64,000 nucleotides of DNA from Molossus alvarezi. Its lineage: Eukaryota; Chordata; Mammalia; Chiroptera; Molossidae. Position numbers and translations under genes: made by a program. The DNA lies in assembly GCA_037176705.1 (NCBI GenBank), contig JBAWUJ010000091.1, positions 124,001-188,000 on the forward strand. Direction: 5' to 3'. This document shows positions 39,201 to 52,919 of the stretch, one piece after another. The number at the start of each line of letters is the position of its first letter. Positions within the stretch are counted from its first letter, which is position 1. The notes beneath the pieces are model-generated. The model worked only from the letters and a program-made list of their open reading frames with translations. It was not told the DNA's origin and searched no databases.

Positions 39201-41160
39201 TAGTTGTTCTTCCATGATATGACTGGATCTCCCTATAAAACGAGGAGAAAGAACGTTAAAGTGTTCATGTTACTCAAGATCTGTGCATTAACTTAACCCA
39301 AATGGAAATATTCATTCATTCCCACAGTTGTTTGACTAGAACATGATTGTTCACAGTTTCCCTGCAAAGGTACTTAACTTCCCAGGGAAAAACATGCCAC
39401 TGAGTGAATGTGGCCCCTGGCTCTCACAGAGTTTTGCCCATAATTCAGGATATCCAAGACTGCACCAGCAAGTCTTGTGTCTCTTTGTCTGGAACAAGAG
39501 AAAAAAACTTACACTGCGAAGTTTAAGTGTGATTACACCTTTACAAAAGGACATTTCTTAAACACTTAACCAAAACAATATATGCTTTGAGGGTCCTCAC
39601 GCTCTAGGCTTCATGGAAGTGACTTTTGTGCCACTGAAGTGAAGAGTTCTAACACAGTGCATTTCGAATAGGTATGGTTGTATACACTCTCCTACAAAGA
39701 AAGTAGAGTGAAAAGTATGTCTAAGGACCTATCAAAAGTCAGGTTGCCACATTTCCTTACATCAATACTTTCCACAACTGTACTAAGAACACGTAATCTG
39801 AAAAACAGTACATCAGTGGTGGTTCCATTTCGTGTGAAGCGGGTATAGCCCTAGAATCTTTTTCTCAATATTTGGACATTATTTGAAGAAGGTTGTCTAT
39901 TGGAACACAGTTCTTTGAACAGAGAGCCACTAAACACTCAATTGGACACTGCAACCGTATTAAGGGATCCATTCTGCTCTTGAACTGAACGTTATTATAT
40001 TGTTCTGCACAGAAAGAACACCAGTCATGAACACTTTTGACTATGCCAGGGTATTCCCATAGGTGCTTCGGGGAAATAGTCTTGAAACAAGTGAATCCAT
40101 GTCCATTGTTCAAAGACTGACACTCCCTCTTTTAAATTGATCACCTTTTGGTTCTAATGGCTGGAATACAGGGATTGAGTACTTGTCAGTTATCAAAAAA
40201 TAGGCTGAATTCGTCACCGGGAATTAGAAAGATAGGTTCAGGAGATTCCATTCATGAACAAGGTACAATTCCAGCATTTCACAATGATGGAAAGCGTTTA
40301 CTTTGAATTCTCAGGAGAAAACAGGTATCTACTCCTTATGTTTTTTAAGGAAATCGGTACAAACCGTGAAATGTATGATGGATCCAAGAATGACACTGAT
40401 TCATTCGGTAACAACTTTAAAGAATGTGTGTAGAACTGAATAGGGTGTAGATTTGCATGACCTGAACTTTGCCATAACCAATGTGTTTGATTTCTGCAGC
40501 CCAGCCTTTGTTGGATATCAAGATGACTCATAGACACTTCCAGGCAAACAACACATATGCAGGGCTAAAAGGTAGTATGTTGAAAGGCTGCCTCATCAAC
40601 TAGTACAGGTTGACTTTCCTGGTCACATAGGAAAGAAGGCAGACACCTGCATTTACTTACAACACTGTTTAACACTCCAATGTAAAGTATGCCCTGCACA
40701 CCGGGCATAGTTAGTGTGTAAGTCATTGAAATGGATACCCAGGTCCACTGCACAAGTGCATTTTCTCTTGAACACTCCTCTTGTTCTCCTTCACAGAGAT
40801 GTTCAATGTGAAAAACCCTTGGTGTTGTCAGTGTCTTCCAATTCATGGATTTACTCCTTGCATGGAGACAACCAATGTTTCAACTACATCACTTTAGATG
40901 TGTTCACTTTCACTGCGTCAAGAATGCACATGTGTGACTCCAGTAGTTATCAGTCTTTCCATTGATTCAGTCTTGGCCATACGTTGGTTCACTGTTCTGA
41001 GTAAGAATCATGTAAAACCAACTGCTACAGCAGAAACCAAACTTTTTCCAAGTATCGCCTTCAAAAACGGGTTTCTATACGATCCAATCTTTGAAACCAT
41101 GAACAACACAGAACACAAAAAGGGATAACTTTTGATTCTACACATAAGTGTGCTCTGTCC
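39201..41160 (+). repeat. Satellite unit 21, mosaic: B first half, A' second half (1,960 bp)
   Basis: B up to A at 40,258 (catgaAcaag), A from A at 40,347 (tttttAagg) onward. The second half carries ctctTgaac (T at 40,769), as in unit 19. CENP-B-box match at 39,828-39,844. Confidence 0.94.
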
Positions 41161-43120
41161 TAGTTGTTCTTCCATGATATGACTGGATCTCCCTATAAAA
41201 CGAGGAGAAAGAACGTTAAAGTGTTCATGTTACTCAAGATCTGTGCATTAACTTAACCCAAATGGAAATATTCATTCATTCCCACAGTTGTTTGACTAGA
41301 ATATGTTTGTTCACAGTTTCCCTGCAAAGGTACTTAACTTCCCAGGGAAAAACATGCCACTGAGTGAATGTGGCCCCTGGCTCTCACAGAGTTTTGCCCA
41401 TAATTCAGGATATCCAAGACTGCACCAGCAAGTCTTGTGTCTCTTTGTCTGGAACAAGAGAAAAAAACTTACACTGCGAAGTTTAAGTGTGATTACACCT
41501 TTACAAAAGGACATTTCTTAAACACTTAACCAAAACAATATATGCTTTGAGGGTCCTCACGCTCTAGGCTTCATGGAAGTGACTTTTGTGCCACTGAAGT
41601 GAAGAGTTCTAACACAGTGCATTTCGAATAGGTATGGTTGTATACACTCTCCTACAAAGAAAGTAGAGTGAAAAGTATGTCTAAGGACCTATCAAAAGTC
41701 AGGTTGCCACATTTCCTTACATCAATACTTTCCACAACTGTACTAAGAACACGTAATCTGAAAAACAGTACATCAGTGGTGGTTCCATTTCGTGTGAAGC
41801 GGGTATAGCCCTAGAATCTTTTTCTCAATATTTGGACATTATTTGAAGAAGGTTGTCTATTGGAACACAGTTCTTTGAACAGAGAGCCACTAAACACTCA
41901 ATTGGACACTGCAACCGTATTAAGGGATCCATTCTGCTCTTGAACTGAACGTTATTATATTGTTCTGCACAGAAAGAACACCAGACATGAACACTTTTGA
42001 CTATGCCAGGGTATTCCCATAGGTGCTTCGGGGAAATAGTCTTGAAACAAGTGAATCCATGTCCATTGTTCAAAGACTGACACTCCCTCTTTTAAATTGA
42101 TCACCTTTTGGTTCTAATGGCTGGAATACAGGGATTGAGTACTTGTCAGTTATCAAAAAATAGGCTGAATTCGTCACCGGGAATTAGAAAGATAGGTTCA
42201 GGAGATTCCATTCATGAACAAGGTAGAATTCCAGCATTTCACAATGATGGAAAGCGTTTACTTTGAATTCTCAGGAGAAAACAGGTATCTACTCCTTATG
42301 TTTTTTGAGGAAATCGGTACAAACCGTGAAATGTATGATGGATCCAAGAATGACACTGATTCATTCGGTATCAACTTTAAAGAATGTGTGTAGAACTGAA
42401 TAGGGTGTAGATTTGCATGACCTGAACATTGCCCTAACCAATGTGTTTGATTTCTGCAGCCCAGCCTTTGTTGGATATCAAGATGACTCATAGACACTTC
42501 CAGGCAAACAACACATATGCAGGGCTAAAAGGTAGTATGTTGAAAGGCTGCCTCATCAACTAGTACAGGTTGACTTTCCTGGTCACATAGGAAAGAAGGC
42601 AGACACCTGCATTTACTTACAACACTGTTTAACACTCCAATGTAAAGTATGCCCTGCACACCGGGCATAGTTAGTGTGTAAGTCATTGAAATGGATACCC
42701 AGGTCCACTGCACAAGTGCATTTTCTCTAGAACACTCCTCTTGTTCTCCTTCACAGAGATGTTCAATGTGAAAAACCCTTGGGGTTGTCAGTGTCTTCCA
42801 ATTCATGGATTTACTCCTTGCATGGAGACAACCAATGTTTCAACTACATCACTTTAGATGTGTTCACTTTCACTGCGTCAAGAATGCACATGTGTGACAC
42901 CAGTAGTTATCAGTCTTTCCATTGATTCAGTCTTGGCCATACGTTGGTTCACTGTTCTGAGTAAGAATCATGTAAAACCAACTGCTACAGCAGAAACCAA
43001 ACTTTTTCCAAGTATCGCCTTCAAAAACGGGTTTCTATACGATCCAATCTTTGAAACCATGAACAACACAGAACACAAAAAGGGATAACTTTTGATTCTA
43101 CACATAAGTGTGCTCTGTCC
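41161..43120 (+). repeat. Satellite unit 22, type X (1,960 bp)
   Basis: Near-copy of unit 20, including T at 41,302, G at 42,226 and T at 42,371; the private G of unit 20 is A here (42,912). CENP-B-box match at 41,788-41,804. Confidence 0.94.
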
Positions 43121-45079
43121 TAGTTGTTCTTCCATGATATGACTGGATCTCCCTATAAAACGAGGAGAAAGAACGTTAAAGTGTTCATGTTACTCAAGAT
43201 CTGTGCATTAACTTAACCCAAATGGAAATATTCATTCATTCCCACAGTTGTTTGACTAGAACATGATTGTTCACAGTTTCCCTGCAAAGGTACTTAACTT
43301 CCCAGGGAAAAACATGCCACTGAGTGAATGTGGCCCCTGGCTCTCACAGAGTTTTGCCCATAATTCAGGATATCCAAGACTGCACCAGCAAGTCTTGTGT
43401 CTCTTTGTCTGGAACAAGAGAAAAAAACTTACACTGCGAAGTTTAAGTGTGATTACACCTTTACAAAAGGACATTTCTTAAACACTTAACCAAAACAATA
43501 TATGCTTTGAGGGTCCTCACGCTCTAGGCTTCATGGAAGTGACTTTTGTGCCACTGAAGTGAAGAGTTCTAACACAGTGCATTTCGAATAGGTATGGTTG
43601 TATACACTCTCCTACAAAGAAAGTAGAGTGAAAAGTATGTCTAAGGACCTATCAAAAGTCAGGTTGCCACATTTCCTTACATCAATACTTTCCACAACTG
43701 TACTAAGAACACGTAATCTGAAAAACAGTACATCAGTGGTGGTTCCATTTCGTGTGAAGCGGGTATAGCCCTAGAATCTTTTTCTCAATATTTGGACATT
43801 ATTTGAAGAAGGTTGTCTATTGGAACACAGTTCTTTGAACAGAGAGCCACTAAACACTCAATTGGACACTGCAACCGTATTAAGGGATCCATTCTGCTCT
43901 TGAACTGAACGTTATTATATTGTTCTGCACAGAAAGAACACCAGTCATGAACACTTTTGACTATGCCAGGGTATTCCCATAGGTGCTTCGGGGAAATAGT
44001 CTTGAAACAAGTGAATCCATGTCCATTGTTCAAAGACTGACACTCCCTCTTTTAAATTGATCACCTTTTGGTTCTAATGGCTGGAATACAGGGATTGAGT
44101 ACTTGTCAGTTATCAAAAAATAGGCTGAATTCGTCACCGGGAATTAGAAAGATAGGTTCAGGAGATTCCATTCATGAACAAGGTACAATTCCAGCATTTC
44201 ACAATGATGGAAAGCGTTTACTTTGAATTCTCAGGAGAAAACAGGTATCTACTCCTTATGTTTTTTGAGGAAATCGGTACAAACCGTGAAATGTATGATG
44301 GATCCAAGAATGACACTGATTCATTCGGTAACAACTTTAAAGAATGTGTGTAGAACTGAATAGGGTGTAGATTTGCATGACCTGAACATTGCCCTAACCA
44401 ATGTGTTTGATTTCTGCAGCCCAGCCTTTGTTGGATATCAAGATGACTCATAGACACTTCCAGGCAAACAACACATATGCAGGGCTAAAAGGTAGTATGT
44501 TGAAAGGCTGCCTCATCAACTAGTACAGGTTGACTTTCCTGGTCACATAGGAAAGAAGGCAGACACCTGCATTTACTTACAACACTGTTTAACACTCCAA
44601 TGTAAAGTATGCCCTGCACACCGGGCATAGTTAGTGTGTAAGTCATTGAAATGGATACCCAGGTCCACTGCACAAGTGCATTTTCTCTAGAACACTCCTC
44701 TTGTTCTCCTTCACAGAGATGTTCAATGTGAAAAACCCTTGGGGTTGTCAGTGTCTTCCAATTCATGGATTTACTCCTTGCATGGAGACAACCAATGTTT
44801 CAACTACATCACTTTAGATGTGTTCACTTTCACTGCGTCAAGAATGCACATGTGTGACACCAGTAGTTATCAGTCTTTCCATTGATTCAGTCTTGGCCAT
44901 ACGTTGGTTCACTGTTGTGAGTAAGAATCAAGTAAAACCAACTGCTACAGCAGAAACCAAACTTTTTCCAAGTATCGCCTTCAAAAATGGGCTTCAATAC
45001 GATCCAATCTTGGAAACCATGAACAACACAGAACACAAAAAGGGATAACTTTTGATCTACACATAAGTGGGCTCTGTCC
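43121..45079 (+). repeat. Satellite unit 23, type B3 (1,959 bp)
   Basis: Type B with caaaGaaag, acaAtgatgg and gaggaAatcgg. CENP-B-box match at 43,748-43,764. Its first half matches the first half of unit 21. Confidence 0.95.
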
Positions 45080-47040
45080 TAGTTGTTCTTTCCATGATAT
45101 GACTGGATCTCCCTATAAAACGAGGAGAATGAACGTTAAAGTGTTCATGTTACTCAAGATCTGTGCATTAACTTAACCCAAATGGAAATATTCATTCATT
45201 CCCACAGTTGTTTGACTAGAACATGTTTGTTCACAGTTTCCCTGCAAAGGTACTTAACTTCCCAGGGAAAAACATGCCACTGAGTGAATGTGGCCCCTGG
45301 CTCTCACAGAGTTTTGCCCATAATTCAGGATATCCAAGACTGCACCAGCAAGTCTTGTGTCTCTTTGTCTGGAACAAGAGAAAAAAACTTACACTGCGAA
45401 GTTTAAGTGTGATTACACCTTTACAAAAGGACATTTCTTAAACACTTAACCAAAACAATATATGCTTTGAGGGTCCTCACGCTCTAGGCTTCATGGAAGT
45501 GACTTTTGTGCCACTGAAGTGAAGAGTTCTAACACAGTGCATTTGGAATAGGTATGGTTGTATACACTCTCCTACAAACAAAGTAGAGTGAAAAGTATGT
45601 CTAAGGACCTATCAAAAGTCAGGTTGCCACATTTCCTTACATCAATACTTTCCACAACTGTACTAAGAACACGTAATCTGAAAAACAGTACATCAGTGGT
45701 GGTTCCATTTCGTGTGAAGCGGGTATAGCCCTAGAATCTTTTTCTCAATATTTGGACATTATTTGAAGAAGGTTGTCTATTGGAACACAGTTCTTTGAAC
45801 AGAGAGCCACTAAACACTCAATTGGACACTGCAACCGTATTAAGGGATCCATTCTGCTCTTGAACTGAACGTTATTATATTGTTCTGCACAGAAAGAACA
45901 CCAGACATGAACACTTTTGACTATGCCAGGGTTTTCCCATAGGTGCTTCGGGGAAATAGTCTTGAAACAAGTGAATCCATGTCCATTGTTCAAAGACTGA
46001 CACTCCCTCTTTTAAATTGATCACCTTTTGGTTCTAATGGCTGGAATAAAGGGATTGAGTACTTGTCAGTTATCAAGAAATAAGATGAATTCGTCACAGG
46101 GAATTAGAAAGATAGGTTCAGGAGATTCCATTCATGATCAAGGTACAATTCCAGCATTTCACAATGATGGAAAGCGTTTACTTTGAATTCTCAGGAGAAA
46201 ACAGGTATCTACTCCTTATGTTTTTTAAGGAAATCGGTACAAACCGTGAAATGTATGATGGATCCAAGAATGACACTGATTCATTCGGTAACAACTTTAA
46301 AGAATGTGTGTAGAACTGAATAGGGTGTAGATTTGCATGACCTGAACTTTGCCATAACCAATGTGTTTGATTTCTGCAGCCCAGCCTTTGTTGGATATCA
46401 AGATGACTCATAGACACTTCCAGGCAAACAACACATATGCAGGGCTAAAAGGTAGTATGTTGAAAGGCTGCCTCATCAACTAGTACAGGTTGACTTTCCT
46501 GGTCACATAGGAAAGAAGGCAGACACCTGCATTTACTTACAACACTGTTTAACACTCCAATGTAAAGTATGCCCTGCACACCGGGCATAGTTAGTGTGTA
46601 AGTCATTGAAATGGATACCCAGGTCCACTGCACAAGTGCATTTTCTCTAGAACACTCCTCTTGTTCTCCTTCACAGAGATGTTCAATGTGAAAAACCCTT
46701 GGTGTTGTCAGTGTCTTCCAATTCATGGATTTACTCCTTGCATGGAGACAACCAATGTTTCAACTACATCACTTTAGATGTGTTCACTTTCACTGCGTCA
46801 AGAATGCACATGTGTGACTCCAGTAGTTATCAGTCTTTCCATTGATTCAGTCTTGGCCATACGTTGGTTCACTGTTCTGAGTAAGAATCATGTAAAACCA
46901 ACTGCTACAGCAGAAACCAAACTTTTTCCAAGTATCGCCTTCAAAAACGGGTTTCTATACGATCCAATCTTTGAAACCATGAACAACACAGAACACAAAA
47001 AGGGATAACTTTTGATTCTACACATAAGTGTGCTCTGTCC
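45080..47040 (+). repeat. Satellite unit 24, type A with a tiny B patch (1,961 bp)
   Basis: Type A, except that aacAcagtGc (45,534 and 45,539) is B while atttGgaat (45,545) six bases on is A again. CENP-B-box match at 45,708-45,724. Confidence 0.94.
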
Positions 47041-48999
47041 TAGTTGTTCTTCCATGATATGACTGGATCTCCCTATAAAACGAGGAGAAAGAACGTTAAA
47101 GTGTTCATGTTACTCAAGATCTGTGCATTAACTTAACCCAAATGGAAATATTCATTCATTCCCACAGTTGTTTGACTAGAACATGATTGTTCACAGTTTC
47201 CCTGCAAAGGTACTTAACTTCCCAGGGAAAAACATGCCACTGAGTGAATGTGGCCCCTGGCTCTCACAGAGTTTTGCCCATAATTCAGGATATCCAAGAC
47301 TGCACCAGCAAGTCTTGTGTCTCTTTGTCTGGAACAAGAGAAAAAAACTTACACTGCGAAGTTTAAGTGTGATTACACCTTTACAAAAGGACATTTCTTA
47401 AACACTTAACCAAAACAATATATGCTTTGAGGGTCCTCACGCTCTAGGCTTCATGGAAGTGACTTTTGTGCCACTGAAGTGAAGAGTTCTAACACAGTGC
47501 ATTTCGAATAGGTATGGTTGTATACACTCTCCTACAAAGAAAGTAGAGTGAAAAGTATGTCTAAGGACCTATCAAAAGTCAGGTTGCCACATTTCCTTAC
47601 ATCAATACTTTCCACAACTGTACTAAGAACACGTAATCTGAAAAACAGTACATCAGTGGTGGTTCCATTTCGTGTGAAGCGGGTATAGCCCTAGAATCTT
47701 TTTCTCAATATTTGGACATTATTTGAAGAAGGTTGTCTATTGGAACACAGTTCTTTGAACAGAGAGCCACTAAACACTCAATTGGACACTGCAACCGTAT
47801 TAAGGGATCCATTCTGCTCTTGAACTGAACGTTATTATATTGTTCTGCACAGAAAGAACACCAGTCATGAACACTTTTGACTATGCCAGGGTATTCCCAT
47901 AGGTGCTTCGGGGAAATAGTCTTGAAACAAGTGAATCCATGTCCATTGTTCAAAGACTGACACTCCCTCTTTTAAATTGATCACCTTTTGGTTCTAATGG
48001 CTGGAATACAGGGATTGAGTACTTGTCAGTTATCAAAAAATAGGCTGAATTCGTCACCGGGAATTAGAAAGATAGGTTCAGGAGATTCCATTCATGAACA
48101 AGGTACAATTCCAGCATTTCACACTGATGGAAAGCGTTTACTTTGAATTCTCAGGAGAAAACAGGTATCTACTCCTTATGTTTTTTGAGGAAATCGGTAC
48201 AAACCGTGAAATGTATGATGGATCCAAGAATGACACTGATTCATTCGGTAACAACTTTAAAGAATGTGTGTAGAACTGAATAGGGTGTAGATTTGCATGA
48301 CCTGAACATTGCCCTAACCAATGTGTTTGATTTCTGCAGCCCAGCCTTTGTTGGATATCAAGATGACTCATAGACACTTCCAGGCAAACAACACATATGC
48401 AGGGCTAAAAGGTAGTATGTTGAAAGGCTGCCTCATCAACTAGTACAGGTTGACTTTCCTGGTCACATAGGAAAGAAGGCAGACACCTGCATTTACTTAC
48501 AACACTGTTTAACACTCCAATGTAAAGTATGCCCTGCACACCGGGCATAGTTAGTGTGTAAGTCATTGAAATGGATACCCAGGTCCACTGCACAAGTGCA
48601 TTTTCTCTAGAACACTCCTCTTGTTCTCCTTCACAGAGATGTTCAATGTGAAAAACCCTTGGGGTTGTCAGTGTCTTCCAATTCATGGATTTACTCCTTG
48701 CATGGAGACAACCAATGTTTCAACTACATCACTTTAGATGTGTTCACTTTCACTGCGTCAAGAATGCACATGTGTGACACCAGTAGTTATCAGTCTTTCC
48801 ATTGATTCAGTCTTGGCCATACGTTGGTTCACTGTTGTGAGTAAGAATCAAGTAAAACCAACTGCTACAGCAGAAACCAAACTTTTTCCAAGTATCGCCT
48901 TCAAAAATGGGCTTCAATACGATCCAATCTTGGAAACCATGAACAACACAGAACACAAAAAGGGATAACTTTTGATCTACACATAAGTGGGCTCTGTCC
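47041..48999 (+). repeat. Satellite unit 25, type B2 (1,959 bp)
   Basis: Type B2 with ttggGgttg. CENP-B-box match at 47,668-47,684. Sister of unit 27. Confidence 0.95.
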
Positions 49000-50959
49000 T
49001 AGTTGTTCTTTCCATGATATGACTGGATCTCCCTATAAAACGAGGAGAATGAACGTTAAAGTGTTCATGTTACTCAAGATCTGTGCATTAACTTAACCCA
49101 AATGGAAATATTCATTCATTCCCACAGTTGTTTGACTAGAACATGTTTGTTCACAGTTTCCCTGCAAAGGTACTTAACTTCCCAGGGAAAAACATGCCAC
49201 TGAGTGAATGTGGCCCCTGGCTCTCACAGAGTTTTGCCCATAATTCAGGATATCCAAGACTGCACCAGCAAGTCTTGTGTCTCTTTGTCTGGAACAAGAG
49301 AAAAAAACTCACACTGCGAAGTTTAAGTGTGATTACACCTTTACAAAAGGACATTTCTTAAACACTTAACCAAAACAATATATGCTTTGAGGGTCCTCAC
49401 GCTCTAGGCTTCATGGAAGTGACTTTTGTGCCACTGAAGTGAAGAGTTCTAACACAGTGCATTTCGAATAGGTATGGTTGTATACACTCTCCTACAAAGA
49501 AAGTAGAGTGAAAAGTATGTCTAAGGACCTATCAAAAGTCAGGTTGCCACATTTCCTTACATCAATACTTTCCACAACTGTACTAAGAACACGTAATCTG
49601 AAAAACAGTACATCAGTGGTGGTTCCATTTCGTGTGAAGCGGGTATAGCCCTAGAATCTTTTTCTCAATATTTGGACATTATTTGAAGAAGGTTGTCTAT
49701 TGGAACACAGTTCTTTGAACAGAGAGCCACTAAACACTCAATTGGACACTGCAACCGTATTAAGGGATCCATTCTGCTCTTGAACTGAACGTTATTATAT
49801 TGTTCTGCACAGAAAGAACACCAGTCATGAACACTTTTGACTATGCCAGGGTATTCCCATAGGTGCTTCGGGGAAATAGTCTTGAAACAAGTGAATCCAT
49901 GTCCATTGTTCAAAGACTGACACTCCCTCTTTTAAATTGATCACCTTTTGGTTCTAATGGCTGGAATACAGGGATTGAGTACTTGTCAGTTATCAAAAAA
50001 TAGGCTGAATTCGTCACCGGGAATTAGAAAGATAGGTTCAGGAGATTCCATTCATGAACAAGGTACAATTCCAGCATTTCACACTGATGGAAAGCGTTTA
50101 CTTTGAATTCTCAGGAGAAAACAGGTATCTACTCCTTATGTTTTTTGAGGAAATCGGTACAAACCGTGAAATGTATGATGGATCCAAGAATGACACTGAT
50201 TCATTCGGTAACAACTTTAAAGAATGTGTGTAGAACTGAATAGGGTGTAGATTTGCATGACCTGAACATTGCCCTAACCAATGTGTTTGATTTCTGCAGC
50301 CCAGCCTTTGTTGGATATCAAGATGACTCATAGACACTTCCAGGCAAACAACACATATGCAGGGCTAAAAGGTAGTATGTTGAAAGGCTGCCTCATCAAC
50401 TAGTACAGGTTGACTTTCCTGGTCACATAGGAAAGAAGGCAGACACCTGCATTTACTTACAACACTGTTTAACACTCCAATGTAAAGTATGCCCTGCACA
50501 CCGGGCATAGTTAGTGTGTAAGTCATTGAAATGGATACCCAGGTCCACTGCACAAGTGCATTTTCTCTAGAACACTCCTCTTGTTCTCCTTCACAGAGAT
50601 GTTCAATGTGAAAAACCCTTGGGGTTGTCAGTGTCTTCCAATTCATGGATTTACTCCTTGCATGGAGACAACCAATGTTTCAACTACATCACTTTAGATG
50701 TGTTCACTTTCACTGCGTCAAGAATGCACATGTGTGACACCAGTAGTTATCAGTCTTTCCATTGATTCAGTCTTGGCCATACGTTGGTTCACTGTTGTGA
50801 GTAAGAATCAAGTAAAACCAACTGCTACAGCAGAAACCAAACTTTTTCCAAGTATCGCCTTCAAAAATGGGCTTCAATACGATCCAATCTTGGAAACCAT
50901 GAACAACACAGAACACAAAAAGGGATAACTTTTGATCTACACATAAGTGGGCTCTGTCC
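49000..50959 (+). repeat. Satellite unit 26, mosaic: A start then type B2 (1,960 bp)
   Basis: A at the first three sites (to T at 49,146), B from A at 49,454. C at 49,310 (aaactCacac) is shared only with unit 28. CENP-B-box match at 49,628-49,644. Confidence 0.94.
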
Positions 50960-52919
50960 TAGTTGTTCTTTCCATGATATGACTGGATCTCCCTATAAAA
51001 CGAGGAGAAAGAACGTTAAAGTGTTCATGTTACTCAAGATCTGTGCATTAACTTAACCCAAATGGAAATATTCATTCATTCCCACAGTTGTTTGACTAGA
51101 ACATGATTGTTCACAGTTTCCCTGCAAAGGTACTTAACTTCCCAGGGAAAAACATGCCACTGAGTGAATGTGGCCCCTGGCTCTCACAGAGTTTTGCCCA
51201 TAATTCAGGATATCCAAGACTGCACCAGCAAGTCTTGTGTCTCTTTGTCTGGAACAAGAGAAAAAAACTTACACTGCGAAGTTTAAGTGTGATTACACCT
51301 TTACAAAAGGACATTTCTTAAACACTTAACCAAAACAATATATGCTTTGAGGGTCCTCACGCTCTAGGCTTCATGGAAGTGACTTTTGTGCCACTGAAGT
51401 GAAGAGTTCTAACACAGTGCATTTCGAATAGGTATGGTTGTATACACTCTCCTACAAAGAAAGTAGAGTGAAAAGTATGTCTAAGGACCTATCAAAAGTC
51501 AGGTTGCCACATTTCCTTACATCAATACTTTCCACAACTGTACTAAGAACACGTAATCTGAAAAACAGTACATCAGTGGTGGTTCCATTTCGTGTGAAGC
51601 GGGTATAGCCCTAGAATCTTTTTCTCAATATTTGGACATTATTTGAAGAAGGTTGTCTATTGGAACACAGTTCTTTGAACAGAGAGCCACTAAACACTCA
51701 ATTGGACACTGCAACCGTATTAAGGGATCCATTCTGCTCTTGAACTGAACGTTATTATATTGTTCTGCACAGAAAGAACACCAGTCATGAACACTTTTGA
51801 CTATGCCAGGGTATTCCCATAGGTGCTTCGGGGAAATAGTCTTGAAACAAGTGAATCCATGTCCATTGTTCAAAGACTGACACTCCCTCTTTTAAATTGA
51901 TCACCTTTTGGTTCTAATGGCTGGAATACAGGGATTGAGTACTTGTCAGTTATCAAAAAATAGGCTGAATTCGTCACCGGGAATTAGAAAGATAGGTTCA
52001 GGAGATTCCATTCATGAACAAGGTACAATTCCAGCATTTCACACTGATGGAAAGCGTTTACTTTGAATTCTCAGGAGAAAACAGGTATCTACTCCTTATG
52101 TTTTTTGAGGAAATCGGTACAAACCGTGAAATGTATGATGGATCCAAGAATGACACTGATTCATTCGGTAACAACTTTAAAGAATGTGTGTAGAACTGAA
52201 TAGGGTGTAGATTTGCATGACCTGAACATTGCCCTAACCAATGTGTTTGATTTCTGCAGCCCAGCCTTTGTTGGATATCAAGATGACTCATAGACACTTC
52301 CAGGCAAACAACACATATGCAGGGCTAAAAGGTAGTATGTTGAAAGGCTGCCTCATCAACTAGTACAGGTTGACTTTCCTGGTCACATAGGAAAGAAGGC
52401 AGACACCTGCATTTACTTACAACACTGTTTAACACTCCAATGTAAAGTATGCCCTGCACACCGGGCATAGTTAGTGTGTAAGTCATTGAAATGGATACCC
52501 AGGTCCACTGCACAAGTGCATTTTCTCTAGAACACTCCTCTTGTTCTCCTTCACAGAGATGTTCAATGTGAAAAACCCTTGGGGTTGTCAGTGTCTTCCA
52601 ATTCATGGATTTACTCCTTGCATGGAGACAACCAATGTTTCAACTACATCACTTTAGATGTGTTCACTTTCACTGCGTCAAGAATGCACATGTGTGACAC
52701 CAGTAGTTATCAGTCTTTCCATTGATTCAGTCTTGGCCATACGTTGGTTCACTGTTGTGAGTAAGAATCAAGTAAAACCAACTGCTACAGCAGAAACCAA
52801 ACTTTTTCCAAGTATCGCCTTCAAAAATGGGCTTCAATACGATCCAATCTTGGAAACCATGAACAACACAGAACACAAAAAGGGATAACTTTTGATCTAC
52901 ACATAAGTGGGCTCTGTCC
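50960..52919 (+). repeat. Satellite unit 27, type B2 with an A base at the very start (1,960 bp)
   Basis: Starts with the three-T A form at 50,969-50,971 but is B from A at 51,010 to the end. CENP-B-box match at 51,588-51,604. Otherwise it looks like unit 25. Confidence 0.94.

Larger units (their letters stand above)
36427..44266 (+). repeat. Dimer duplication (2 x 3,920 bp)
   Basis: 36,427-40,346 and 40,347-44,266 share the rare bases ctctTgaac, aATATG, aggtaGaatt and ggtaTcaac at exactly 3,920-bp spacing. I see only two differences (36,903/40,823 and 38,992/42,912). The crossover falls between 40,258 and 40,347. Confidence 0.8.
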
